A stretch of DNA of 11,459 bases from Symbiobacteriaceae bacterium (GCA_027356675.1 DAHVXO010000290.1:1-11459), one strand, 5' to 3'; numbered from the stretch's first letter, positions 1 to 6,824 are shown. Translations and numbers: made by a program. Notes: generated from the letters alone by a model not told the origin.

Positions 1-175
1 CGTTGGGGTGCTTGTGCATCTCCACGACCTTCCCGACAAGGACGCCCTCCACGCCCGGGTTGGCGTTGGTCAGCGTCTCCACGACCACACCCCGAGTTGT
101 CAATGCGCGAGCCAGATCGGCCGGCGACAGGTCCACATCCACGTATTCCTTGAGCCAGTTATATGAGACCCGCAT
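1..175 (-). CDS. pheT: Phenylalanyl-tRNA synthetase beta subunit, N-terminal fragment
   Basis: This is the first 58 codons of PheT; the gene runs off the left edge. With PheS it forms the (alpha-beta)2 enzyme that charges tRNA-Phe in the cytoplasm; the beta chain carries tRNA-binding and editing domains. The visible start, MRVSYNWLKEYVDVDL, is the typical PheT N-terminus, and residues 40-58 (GVEGVLVGKVVEMHKHPN) begin the EMAP/OB-fold tRNA-binding domain. The ATG is preceded by AAGGGGG at good spacing. Only 17 bases separate it from the pheS stop, so the two are surely cotranscribed and share the upstream T-box. Nothing can be said about the catalytic-like or editing parts because they are outside the window. 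Confidence 0.95.
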   Translation of the reverse strand, partial: MRVSYNWLKEYVDVDLSPADLARALTTRGVVVETLTNANPGVEGVLVGKVVEMHKHPN

Positions 176-192
176 GGTCGAACCCCCTTGTG

Positions 193-1224
193 TCAGAACT
201 GCGACAGGAATCTGAGATCGGAGGTCGTGAAGTTGTGGATATTCTCGATGCCGTACATCAGCATCGCCACCCGCTCAGGTCCGTAACCGAAGGCCCATCC
301 CGAGACCTCCTCGGGGTCGTATCCGCCATGGCGCAGCACCACCGGATTGACCACGCCTGATCCGCCGATCTCGATCCAGCCCGACCCCTTGCAGGTCCGG
401 CAGCCCTTGCCCCCGCAGAAGATGCAGGAGATGTCCATCTCAGCGCTGGGCTCCGTGAACGGGAAGTAGCTGGGGCGCAGACGCACGCCGATGCCCGGAC
501 CGAAGAGGCCATGGGCCATCTCCAGCAAGGCGCCCTTGAGGTGCCCCAACGTGATGCCCTTGTCGACCACCAGGCCCTCGACCTGGTGGAACATCGAAGC
601 GTGCGTGGCGTCCTCGAAATCACGCCGGAAGACCCGCCCGGGGCAGATGATCTTGACTGGCGTCCGCCCCTTGGCCACCTCGAGCATGTAGCGAATCTGC
701 GTGTTCGAGGTATGCGTGCGCAGCAACACGTCATCGGAGACGAAGAGTGAATCCTGGGCATCGCGCGCCGGATGCCCCTTGGGGATATTCAGCGCCTCGA
801 AGTTGTACCAGTCGGTCTCGACCTGCCGGGACTCCGCCACCTCGTAGCCCATGGAGATGAAAATCTCCTCGATCCGGTTGATCACCTGCCCAAGGATGTG
901 CAGGTGCCCCCCCTGCACGGGGCGCCCCGGCAGCGTGATATCCACGGTCTCAGCGGCCAGGCGGGCATTCAACTCGGCCTTGCCGAGCAAGGCCTCCCGG
1001 TCATCCAACGCGGCCGAGAGGGCCACCTTGATGTCGTTGCCCAGTGCACCCATGGCCTTGCGCTCATCGATGGTCGGCAGCTTCCCCAACCCGCCCAGCG
1101 CAATGCTCAGATCGGATTTCTTCCCGAGATAACGCACGCGCATCTCTTGCAGCGACGCCACATCCGGGGCTTCGGCGATGGCGATCAGCGCATCGTCCCG
1201 CAGCCTCAGCAGTTGGTCTTTCAA
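193..1224 (-). CDS. pheS: Phenylalanyl-tRNA synthetase alpha subunit, TTG start
   Basis: This is the catalytic alpha subunit, which activates Phe with ATP and transfers it to tRNA-Phe. It has 343 residues, the normal PheS length. An N-terminal helical region (about 1-90) precedes the class II core: THTSNTQIRYM at 171-180, motif 2 near 196-217 (RVFRRDFEDATHASMFHQ), and motif 3 at 309-326 (GWAFGYGPERVAMLMYGI). Four cysteines at 267, 270, 275 and 278 (CIFC...CRTC) are usual in bacterial PheS. The frame stays open a further 46 codons upstream, but that stretch is the T-box terminator and antiterminator. The TTG at 1224 sits about 7 bases after a strong AGGAGGT and gives the family length and the MKDQLLRLRDDAL start, so it is preferred. 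Confidence 0.96.
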   Translation of the reverse strand: MKDQLLRLRDDALIAIAEAPDVASLQEMRVRYLGKKSDLSIALGGLGKLPTIDERKAMGALGNDIKVALSAALDDREALLGKAELNARLAAETVDITLPGRPVQGGHLHILGQVINRIEEIFISMGYEVAESRQVETDWYNFEALNIPKGHPARDAQDSLFVSDDVLLRTHTSNTQIRYMLEVAKGRTPVKIICPGRVFRRDFEDATHASMFHQVEGLVVDKGITLGHLKGALLEMAHGLFGPGIGVRLRPSYFPFTEPSAEMDISCIFCGGKGCRTCKGSGWIEIGGSGVVNPVVLRHGGYDPEEVSGWAFGYGPERVAMLMYGIENIHNFTTSDLRFLSQF

Positions 1225-1260
1225 TCGCAAAACCTCCTGAACGAAGTCTCCCCAACCCAC

Positions 1261-1300
1261 AAAAAAGGCGCTCTCATCCCCGAACGGGGACGAAAGCGCT
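1261..1300 (-). terminator. Intrinsic terminator of the pheS T-box
   Basis: On the minus strand a roughly 15-bp stem (arms 1300-1286 and 1281-1267, with small imperfections) with a GTTC loop is followed by six Ts (1266-1261). Its 5' side lies just after the T-box sequence, the standard arrangement in which the antiterminator competes with it. Confidence 0.93.
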
Positions 1301-1545
1301 CGCTTCCGCGGTACCACCCTGATTGGGCCATAGCGGCCCCACTTTACACCTGGCGCTAGCACGCCCGGCCCTCTATAACGGGAGGGACCCGTCCACGCCT
1401 ACAAGGGGAACCCCTTCAGCGGGGCGGCTCCGGAGGGAACTTCACACGACCGGCGGAGAGCGGGTTTACAGTCAAGACCCGGCATCCCTGAACACCGCCT
1501 GAGGTCGGTTACTTTCCTCCATCGTCGCCGTTGCATTTGGTGCGA

Positions 1546-1570
1546 CCGATCGGCCTGCGGCCGACGGCGA
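1546..1570. repeat. Palindromic repeat, copy 1 (pheS leader)
   Basis: A GC-rich inverted repeat centred on TCGGCC-TGC-GGCCGA. Positions 1546-1569 match 11034-11057 in the thrS tail at 23 of 24 bases. It lies just downstream of the predicted pheS start site, at the 5' end of the T-box RNA, where it would form a small hairpin. Its TCGCCGT (minus strand) can also pair with ACGGCGA a little further on. It is too short and too rare here to name as a known element. Confidence 0.6.
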
Positions 1571-1587
1571 GTTGATTATTGTGCCCG

Positions 1588-1616
1588 ATTATATCAGACG
1601 TCTAATGCACTGTAAA
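1588..1616 (-). promoter_or_regulatory. Sigma-A-type promoter of pheST
   Basis: The -35 TTTACA (1616-1611) and -10 TATAAT (1593-1588) are 17 bases apart, close to the ideal housekeeping promoter. The predicted start is near 1581, giving a leader of about 355 nt with the T-box. The -35 lies inside the last codons of the small ORF at 1602-1709, and the stop codon of that ORF falls in the spacer. Confidence 0.88.
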
Positions 1617-1709
1617 GCGCCTGTAGAGCAGGTAGGCTACCACGGAGCCAGTGTTCGAAAAAATCGCCCAGAACACGTCAGCCGCAGCGGAGTTGGACAG
1701 TGCGACCAC
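1602..1709 (-). CDS. yqzL: Small protein, YqzL-like (35 aa)
   Basis: A 35-residue ORF too short for most gene finders. It reads from GTG (1709) through ADVFWAIFSNTGSVVAYLLY to TAG. The pattern Phe-Trp-x3-Phe-x2-Thr-Gly-Ser-Val-x-Ala-Tyr-Leu-Leu-Tyr resembles the YqzL family of small Firmicutes proteins, whose role is unknown to me. A strong promoter lies 37 bases upstream, and GAGAGAGGAG lies right at the start. That SD is too close to the GTG; the in-frame CTG nine bases later (1700) has better spacing (about 8 bases), so the true start is uncertain and the protein may be 32 residues. In B. subtilis yqzL sits near era and recO; here it stands alone between the rRNA methyltransferase and pheS. 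The family call is from memory of the motif. Confidence 0.55.
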   Translation of the reverse strand: MVALSNSAAADVFWAIFSNTGSVVAYLLYRRFTVH

Positions 1710-1745
1710 TCCTCTCTCGGAATTTAAACTTGTCTGATACCTTTT

Positions 1746-1774
1746 ATTATACCACAGGCGCACTGCGTGCTCAA
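1746..1774 (-). promoter_or_regulatory. Promoter upstream of the YqzL-like ORF
   Basis: The -10 TATAAT (1751-1746) has an extended TGG in front and a -35 TTGAGC (1774-1769) with a 17-base spacer. A small inverted repeat, GCAC-GCA-GTGC, occupies the spacer. Transcription would start near 1739, cover the small ORF, and continue into the pheS leader, because no terminator is visible before it. Confidence 0.75.
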
Positions 1775-1797
1775 GGACGCCAGGGACCGCCCACGGC

Positions 1798-2583
1798 TTA
1801 CGACCGCTGACGCAAAGACTCGTAGACCAGCAGGCTGGCCGCCACTGACGCGTTCAGCGATTCCGTCCTTCCTTCCATTGGAATCCGGATCACCCCGCCG
1901 GAGAGCGACCGCGCCTCGTCCGAAGGTCCAGCGCCTTCGTTGCCGATGACCACCGCGGCCCGGCCGCGCAAATCGGCTGTCCACGGCAGGAACGGACCGT
2001 GGGCGTCGGCCGTGTAGATCCGCCAGCCACGCTGCTGAAGGCCCCGCAGCACCGGTCCAATCTCGCCCTTGACCACCGGCAGGCGGAAGAGGCTACCCAT
2101 TGCGCCCCGTACCACTTTGGGATTGTACGGGTCGACTCCCCCCACCACCGCGGCCCCGGCACCGCCCAGTCCCTCCAGCGAACGGATGACGGTCCCCATG
2201 TTTCCCGGGTCCTGCAGGTTCTCCAGAACGATCACGAGTCCCTCGCCAATGTCATCCAATGACCAGGTGCGGGGTTGGAAGACCCCCACGACGCCCTGGG
2301 GGGTTTCCGTGTCTGCCGCCCGGTCCAGCGCCTCGGGCGTGCAGCGATAGGCCCGGATCCCGGCACCCTGCAAGGCGCTAAGCAAGGCCGCCCCCCGCTC
2401 CCGCTGGGTCAGCTGGTCGCTGTACAGTACATACTCCACAGCCAGGCCGGCGGCTAGCGCCTCCTCACCCAGCCGGACCCCTTCAAATACGGCGAGGCCG
2501 CTGGACGCGCGCTCCAACCGGTCGCGCGCCAGCAGCCGTGCTTGCCCGACCAGGGCACTTTTCGGCCCCAGGCACTCCGTCAT
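1798..2583 (-). CDS. SpoU/TrmH-family RNA 2'-O-methyltransferase (YsgA-type)
   Basis: A 261-residue SPOUT-class methyltransferase that should use SAM to methylate a ribose 2'-OH, probably in 23S rRNA. The N-terminal part (1-105) looks like the substrate-binding domain (KSALVGQARLLARDR, then FEGVRLGEEAL). The trefoil-knot catalytic domain follows: motif 1 at 122-134 (NLQDPGNMGTVIR, with the expected catalytic Arg134), motif 2 at 213-219 (IGNEGAG), and motif 3 at 234-255 (from IPMEGRTESLN to LLVYE). The ATG overlaps the upstream ktrA stop as ATGA, so translation is probably coupled. A methyltransferase gene just before pheST matches the B. subtilis ysgA-pheS-pheT order, which favours a YsgA relative over RlmB. 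The exact target nucleotide cannot be told from sequence. Confidence 0.9.
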   Translation of the reverse strand: MTECLGPKSALVGQARLLARDRLERASSGLAVFEGVRLGEEALAAGLAVEYVLYSDQLTQRERGAALLSALQGAGIRAYRCTPEALDRAADTETPQGVVGVFQPRTWSLDDIGEGLVIVLENLQDPGNMGTVIRSLEGLGGAGAAVVGGVDPYNPKVVRGAMGSLFRLPVVKGEIGPVLRGLQQRGWRIYTADAHGPFLPWTADLRGRAAVVIGNEGAGPSDEARSLSGGVIRIPMEGRTESLNASVAASLLVYESLRQRS

Positions 2584-3245
2584 GGTTGTTGCAGCATCCT
2601 CTCCAGCTCTCGGACCCGCTCGTTGAGACCCAACAGCACCAATACATCCCCATCGTTTACGACATCGCTCGCATGGGGCGCTGCGTTGATCTCCTCGCTG
2701 GATTTGATCGCCAGTATGGTTATACCAAACCGTGAACGCAGGTTCAACTCACGCAGCGACAGCCCGGTCAGCTTCTCCGGGGCGGCCAGGTCCATGATGG
2801 TCCACTCCTGCGAAAGCTCGATGTAATCCAACATGCTGCCGGTGACGAGGCTATGTGCGACGCGAGCGCCCATATCGCGCTCGGGGAAGACCACCCTGTC
2901 GGCGCCCACCTTGGCGAGCACCCGCCCGTGCAGGTCGTTGGAAGCCTTTACGACCACTTGTGGTACGCCCAGTTCCTTGAGCAGAACGGTGGCGAGAATC
3001 GAGGCCTGCACATCGTGGCCGATGGCGACCACCACCGTGTCGAAGTTGCGCAGCCCCAGCGCCTTGAGCGAGTCCTCATCCGTGCAATCGCAGGCGACGG
3101 TGTGGGTCAGCTCCGTCGAGTGCAATTCAACGGTCGCCGGGTCGGCATCGATGCCCAGCACTTCGTGCCCAAGCTCCTGCAAGGTCCGGGCGAGGCTCAG
3201 GCCAAACCGCCCTAATCCGATAACGGCGCACTGCTTCTTGCTCAT
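2580..3245 (-). CDS. ktrA: KtrA-type potassium uptake regulatory subunit (RCK), distal copy
   Basis: A 221-residue cytoplasmic gating subunit for a KtrB-type K+ channel/transporter; such proteins form rings that bind nucleotide and open or close the membrane subunit. The RCK-N Rossmann fold opens with VIGLGRFG (GxGxxG at 10-15) and an acidic residue at the end of the second strand (GIDADP, Asp33). RCK-C occupies about 140-221 (LTGLSLRELNLRSRFGITILAI). The length fits one RCK unit, as in KtrA, not the double-length TrkA of enterics. It overlaps ktrB upstream and the methyltransferase downstream, each by an ATGA. It shares many blocks with the RCK gene at 4641-5291 (VIGLGRFG, DMGxRVAH), so the two are paralogues in one operon. 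Confidence 0.93.
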   Translation of the reverse strand: MSKKQCAVIGLGRFGLSLARTLQELGHEVLGIDADPATVELHSTELTHTVACDCTDEDSLKALGLRNFDTVVVAIGHDVQASILATVLLKELGVPQVVVKASNDLHGRVLAKVGADRVVFPERDMGARVAHSLVTGSMLDYIELSQEWTIMDLAAPEKLTGLSLRELNLRSRFGITILAIKSSEEINAAPHASDVVNDGDVLVLLGLNERVRELERMLQQP

Positions 3246-4621
3246 CCGATCATCACCCTGTCTTCGGGATAATAGACGGGATTGCGCACATACTTCCGCT
3301 GCGCCAGGGCCACCGCCATGGTCAGCGGACCGACACGTCCCACGTACATCGTGAGCGTGATGATGATCTTGCCGAGGTGGCTAAGGTCCGGTGTGATGCC
3401 GGTGCTCAGGCCGACCGTGCCAAAGGCAGAGATGTCCTCGAAGATCAGCTTGAGGAAGGTGACTCCGGACTTGGGATCCGCCAGACTCCGGGCCTCGGTT
3501 ACGAGCAGCAGCCCGCCCGCCACGACTATGAGCCCCATGGCGATTGCCGTCACGGCGATTGCCTTGTCCACCAGTTCCGCCGGGAGCCTGCGGCCCATGA
3601 CCTCCACATGATCCTTGCCTGTGACCGTCGACCGGATGGTCAGGGCGATCATGGCGAAGGTGGTGGTCTTGATGCCACCGCCGGTGCCTCCCGGCGAGGC
3701 GCCGATGAACATCAGGATGATCGTGAAGAACAGCGTTGCATCCCGCATGGCGCCGGTCAACACGGATTCAAACCCAGCCGTGCGAGGCGTAACGGCGGAA
3801 AAATAGGCATTGAAGATCTTATGGTACCAGGGCATGCCGCCCAGCGTGGCAGGATTGGTGTACTCCATGCCCAGGACGAACAGCGTCCCCACCACAAGCA
3901 ACAGGCCGGTGATTTTCAGGGCCAGGCGGCTGTGCAGCGAAAGCTTCGCCCATCTGCGGTGACGCCAGACGTCCTCCAGTATAAGGAAGCCGATACCGCC
4001 GAGGATGATCAGGCTGGAGATGACCAGCAGAATGACCGGGTCACGGTTGTACTCCCGCAATGAGGCCGACGTAATGTCGAAACCGGCGTTGTTAAACGCA
4101 GAGACGGAGTGAAAGACGCCCCAGTAGAGGGACTTGCCTAACGGATGATCGAGGGCCCAGCGCGCCGCGAGCAGCAGGGCACCAGTGCCCTCGATGGCCA
4201 AGCTGACCACAATGATGTTGCGGGTCAGACGGACCACGCCGGCGATGGAGAAGGAGCCCAGCGCCTCTTGCATCAGCAGCCGGTCGCGCAGGCTCACCCG
4301 CTTGCCCATCAGCAGCAGCATCAGGGCGGAAAGCGTCATGATGCCAAGGCCTCCGGCCTGAATCAGCAGAAGGACGACGGCCTCACCGAATGCACTGAAG
4401 TGTTGGGCCGTATCCACCACCACCAGGCCCGTCACGCAAACGGCCGAGGTCGCTGTGAAAAGCGCATCGATGAAAGAGGTGCGGTGACCAGGTTCGGCTG
4501 AAATCGGCAGCCACAGCAGGAACGTGCCGACGAGAATCAGAGCTGCGAACCCTGATACCAGGACCTGCGAGGGCGTGAAGCGGGGGCGCAGACCAGACTT
4601 GTGGCGAAAAGGATTGTCCAT
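3242..4621 (-). CDS. ktrB: KtrB/TrkH-family potassium uptake membrane subunit
   Basis: A 459-residue membrane protein forming the K+ path, built from four repeated M1-P-M2 units. All four selectivity-filter loops are visible: TATSAVCVTGLV, SVSAFNNAGFDI, AVTPRTAGFES and DISAFGTVGLSTG, with the filter glycine in each. The third unit is followed by the gating-loop-like GASPGGTGGGIKTTT. The short N-terminus leading straight into the first helix suits KtrB better than enteric TrkH. The frame stays open 19 codons further, but GGGAGGGTG about 8 bases before the ATG at 4621 (MDNPFRHKSG) decides the start. It lies 19 bases after one RCK gene and overlaps the next, so subunits are made together. Confidence 0.94.
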   Translation of the reverse strand: MDNPFRHKSGLRPRFTPSQVLVSGFAALILVGTFLLWLPISAEPGHRTSFIDALFTATSAVCVTGLVVVDTAQHFSAFGEAVVLLLIQAGGLGIMTLSALMLLLMGKRVSLRDRLLMQEALGSFSIAGVVRLTRNIIVVSLAIEGTGALLLAARWALDHPLGKSLYWGVFHSVSAFNNAGFDITSASLREYNRDPVILLVISSLIILGGIGFLILEDVWRHRRWAKLSLHSRLALKITGLLLVVGTLFVLGMEYTNPATLGGMPWYHKIFNAYFSAVTPRTAGFESVLTGAMRDATLFFTIILMFIGASPGGTGGGIKTTTFAMIALTIRSTVTGKDHVEVMGRRLPAELVDKAIAVTAIAMGLIVVAGGLLLVTEARSLADPKSGVTFLKLIFEDISAFGTVGLSTGITPDLSHLGKIIITLTMYVGRVGPLTMAVALAQRKYVRNPVYYPEDRVMIG

Positions 4622-4640
4622 GGCGTCACCCTCCCAGGCT

Positions 4641-5291
4641 TTACTGGCTTTGGAGCAGGTTGACGCCCTCGGCGTCACCGATGACGACCAGGATATCCCC
4701 GGCGGTGATTATCTCCCCCGGCTCGGGCGAGATGATCAGGTTCTTGCCCCGTTTGATCGTGATCACATTCAGACCGTACTTGTTGCGCAGGTCCAGTTCC
4801 AGGAGCGAATGGCCAGTCAGGAATCCCGACGCCTCCAACTCGGCCATGCCATACTTCTCGGAGAGGCGAACGTAGTCGATGATGCCGCCCGCTGAGAGAT
4901 TGTGCGCCACCCGCTCACCCATGTCACGCTGCGGGTAGACCACTCGGTCGACCCCGATGCGCTCTAGTACCCTGCCGTGCTGGTCGTCCTGGGCCTTCGC
5001 CACCAGCATCTTGACGCCCACGTCCCGGCAGTTGAGGCAGGTGATGACGCTGCCCTCAACATCGTCGCCAACGGCGACGACCACGGCATCAAATTCATGA
5101 AGGCGCAAGGCCTTCACGGTAGCCGGATCCACAGTGTTCGCGCGCACGATATGCGTGAACACAGAGGCCAGCGCATCCACCCGGCTGGCATCGTGGTCAA
5201 TGGCAAGGACAAAATGGCCCATCTCATGCAGGACCTTTGCGACGCTGGACCCAAAGCGTCCCAGCCCAATGACTGCATACCGCTTCTGCAT
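4641..5291 (-). CDS. ktrA: KtrA-type potassium uptake regulatory subunit (RCK), promoter-proximal copy
   Basis: A 216-residue RCK protein and the first gene of the potassium operon. The RCK-N Rossmann motif is VIGLGRFG (GxGxxG at 9-14) with Asp32 in LAIDHD as the likely ribose-binding acid. The RCK-C domain runs from about 135 to the end (LTGHSLLELDLRNKYGLNVITI, then ITAGDILVVIGD). The ATG is preceded by GGGAGGAG. A second ATG 9 bases upstream is out of frame and is not used. One ktrB gene is flanked by this and a second RCK gene, so either mixed rings or alternative regulators for one channel are possible; the sequence cannot decide. Confidence 0.93.
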   Translation of the reverse strand: MQKRYAVIGLGRFGSSVAKVLHEMGHFVLAIDHDASRVDALASVFTHIVRANTVDPATVKALRLHEFDAVVVAVGDDVEGSVITCLNCRDVGVKMLVAKAQDDQHGRVLERIGVDRVVYPQRDMGERVAHNLSAGGIIDYVRLSEKYGMAELEASGFLTGHSLLELDLRNKYGLNVITIKRGKNLIISPEPGEIITAGDILVVIGDAEGVNLLQSQ

Positions 5292-5325
5292 CTTTCATCT
5301 CCTCCCGTGGGTAGCCACAATCCCC

Positions 5326-5353
5326 ATTATACACCGGCATCTGAGAATCGGAA
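5326..5353 (-). promoter_or_regulatory. Likely promoter of the ktrA-ktrB-ktrA operon
   Basis: A perfect -10 TATAAT (5331-5326) with a weak -35 TTCCGA (5353-5348) at 16 bases. The predicted start near 5319 leaves a leader of only about 28 nt, too short for a c-di-AMP (ydaO-type) riboswitch. A degenerate copy of the palindromic repeat (GATCGGCCTTC shared) overlaps the -35 side. Confidence 0.6.
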
Positions 5354-5385
5354 GAAGGCCGATCGCACATATGCAGAACAGCAGT

Positions 5386-5415
5386 AGCCCGCTGCCGACG
5401 AATCGACAGCGGACT
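5386..5415 (-). terminator. UUCG-capped hairpin after rplT
   Basis: A 13-bp stem (arms 5415-5403 and 5398-5386, two G-U pairs in the RNA) closed by a UUCG tetraloop, starting 22 bases after the rplT stop. It is well placed to end the infC-rpmI-rplT transcript, but only a poor U-tract follows (CTGCTGTTCTG). It may be a weak terminator or a 3'-end stabiliser. Confidence 0.5.
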
Positions 5416-5436
5416 TAGAGTGTCCAGGGTATTCGC

Positions 5437-5790
<354 letters not shown>

Positions 5791-5825
5791 CGTCGTCTCC
5801 TCCTCAAAGGGCCCGGAGTCCTACC

Positions 5826-5849
5826 CCGGGATGAATTATTCTGTCCCGG
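5826..5849 (-). other. Hairpin in the rpmI-rplT gap
   Basis: CCGGGA pairs with TCCCGG around a further GAAT-A-ATTC stem, with a small internal loop between. It lies between the rpmI stop and the rplT SD. Possible roles are processing, stability or an L20 contact; none is shown by sequence alone. Confidence 0.4.
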
Positions 5850-5854
5850 TGCAG

Positions 5855-6049
5855 CTAGTGCGGCAGGATCTCACGGATATTCTTCTGGAAGGAATCGGAC
5901 AGGACGGTTGTCCGCTTGAGATTGCGAATCTGGCTGCCGCTTTTATGCGTGTTCTTGTGGTGCTTATTGGTGGGGAAATGCTTCACCAGGCCGCTACCGG
6001 TCAGCTTGAACCGCTTGGCGGCGCCACGATGAGACTTCATCTTGGGCAT
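5855..6049 (-). CDS. rpmI: 50S ribosomal protein L35
   Basis: A 64-residue L35, full length for the family, a small basic protein of the large subunit. The start MPKMKSHRGAAKRFKLTGSG is nearly invariant in bacteria, and the middle KHHKNTHKS is rich in His and Lys as expected. AAGGAGGAG lies just before the ATG, and only 18 bases separate it from the infC stop, so it is cotranscribed with infC and probably shares the infC leader control. Confidence 0.98.
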   Translation of the reverse strand: MPKMKSHRGAAKRFKLTGSGLVKHFPTNKHHKNTHKSGSQIRNLKRTTVLSDSFQKNIREILPH

Positions 6050-6067
6050 GTGGGCTCCTCCTTGTAG

Positions 6068-6619
6068 TTATTCGCTTACCTGCTGGGCTGGCTTAGGCCC
6101 GTCCGTGATGGAGGCCTTGGGCGCCAGTATCATGATCATGTTCTTGCCCTCCAGCTTGGCAGGGCGCTCGACCACGCAGAGGTCCTTGACGCAATCAAGC
6201 AGGCGGTCCAGAACGACCTTTCCCAGGTCGGCATGAACGACCTCGCGGCCGCGGAACATGATGGTAGCCTTGATTTTATCGCCGTCCTTGAGGAACGACT
6301 CGGCCTGTCTGCGGCGGACGTCGAAGTCGTGATCTTCGATGTTCGGACGCATCTTGACCTCTTTGATGGTGACGACCTTCTGCTTCTTCCGGGCTTCCCG
6401 ATCGCGCTTGGACTGCTCGTACTTGTACTTGCCGAAGTCCATGATGCGGCAGACCGGGGGCCTCGCAGTTGGGGCGACTTCCACCAGATCATACCCATGC
6501 TCCTGCGCAATTCGCAGCGCATCACGGCTGGACATTACGCCGAGAGCCTCGCCCGTTTCAGAAATGAGACGGACTTCGCGGGCACGAACCATGTCGTTGA
6601 CCCGGAGCTGTTCTTTGAT
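6068..6619 (-). CDS. infC: Translation initiation factor IF-3, apparent ATC start
   Basis: A 183-residue IF3, which binds the 30S subunit, prevents early 50S joining and rejects wrong start codons and initiator mispairing. The N-domain runs from IKEQLRVNDMVRAREVRLI through APTARPPVCRIMDFGKYKYE, followed by the Lys/Arg linker (SKRDREARKKQKVV) and a C-domain with DHDFDVRRRQAESFL, GDKIKATIMFRGRE and MIMILAPK. No ATG, GTG or TTG occurs in frame between the strong AGGAGGTG and the start of homology. The codon nine bases after AGGAGG is ATC, exactly where homologues begin, for example the AUU-started B. subtilis and E. coli proteins. IF3 is known to limit its own synthesis through such rare starts. 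The longer open frame from TTG at 6736 would run through the leader terminator and is unlikely. Confidence 0.95.
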   Translation of the reverse strand: MKEQLRVNDMVRAREVRLISETGEALGVMSSRDALRIAQEHGYDLVEVAPTARPPVCRIMDFGKYKYEQSKRDREARKKQKVVTIKEVKMRPNIEDHDFDVRRRQAESFLKDGDKIKATIMFRGREVVHADLGKVVLDRLLDCVKDLCVVERPAKLEGKNMIMILAPKASITDGPKPAQQVSE

Positions 6620-6818
6620 ACCTGCACACCTCCTGATTAAATGGGAAACAGCCGAAAGCAATGAAAAAACAGGTGGCCGCAGGGCCACCTGTAGCAAGCT
6701 GATGAAGCGACGCCGACGGGCGCCAACATTCTTCAACCCCCGAACCGTACTGGCAACAGGCCGTACGGTGAGAAGCGGTGGCTTCTGCTTGAGAGAGTTT
6801 GGAGCCGATGTGATCGAC
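6620..6818 (-). promoter_or_regulatory. infC-rpmI-rplT attenuation leader (probable L20-type)
   Basis: About 200 nt between the promoter and infC. It has a 6-bp hairpin AGAAGC-CACC-GCTTCT, then ACCGTAC pairing with GTACGGT around a 12-base loop, then a GC-rich section, and finally an intrinsic terminator ahead of the infC SD. In B. subtilis the same operon is attenuated when free L20 binds the leader. The gene order and terminator placement argue for the same control here. I have not shown the L20-binding fold itself. Confidence 0.7.
6664..6692 (-). terminator. Attenuator terminator in the infC leader
   Basis: A perfect 10-bp stem ACAGGTGGCC-CTGC-GGCCACCTGT followed by six Ts, ending about 45 bases before the infC start codon. 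Because it lies upstream of the gene it is read as a regulated attenuator and not as the end of the upstream operon, though it could partly serve both roles. Confidence 0.92.
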
Positions 6819-6824
6819 TTAATA

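Larger units (their letters stand above)
1261..1581 (-). promoter_or_regulatory. T-box riboswitch leader, phenylalanine-specific
   Basis: The conserved T-box AGGGTGGTACCGCG lies at 1320-1307 and is followed at once by an intrinsic terminator. Upstream, the Stem I region has AGTAAC, an AG-loop (CAGGGATGCCGGG), and a specifier loop reading GTGTGAAG-TTC-CCTCCGGAGC. The TTC at 1439-1437 is a Phe codon, which matches the gene controlled. The TGGT in the T-box can pair with the ACCA end of uncharged tRNA-Phe. Uncharged tRNA should favour the antiterminator and read-through into pheST. The leader fills nearly all of the gene-free stretch 1225-1601. The 5' end is inferred from the promoter; the amino-acid assignment is read from the specifier and supported by the downstream gene. 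Confidence 0.95.

Noticed and set aside
1225..1362. 46-codon N-terminal extension of pheS
   Set aside because: It is the T-box and its terminator in RNA; the protein length and the strong SD place the start at the TTG at 1224.
5292..5330. Possible c-di-AMP riboswitch for potassium genes
   Set aside because: The predicted leader is only about 28 nt and has no matching conserved core.
6620..6736. 39-codon N-terminal extension of infC from TTG, or a leader peptide there
   Set aside because: It crosses the attenuator terminator, has no spaced SD, and homologues start at the ATC.
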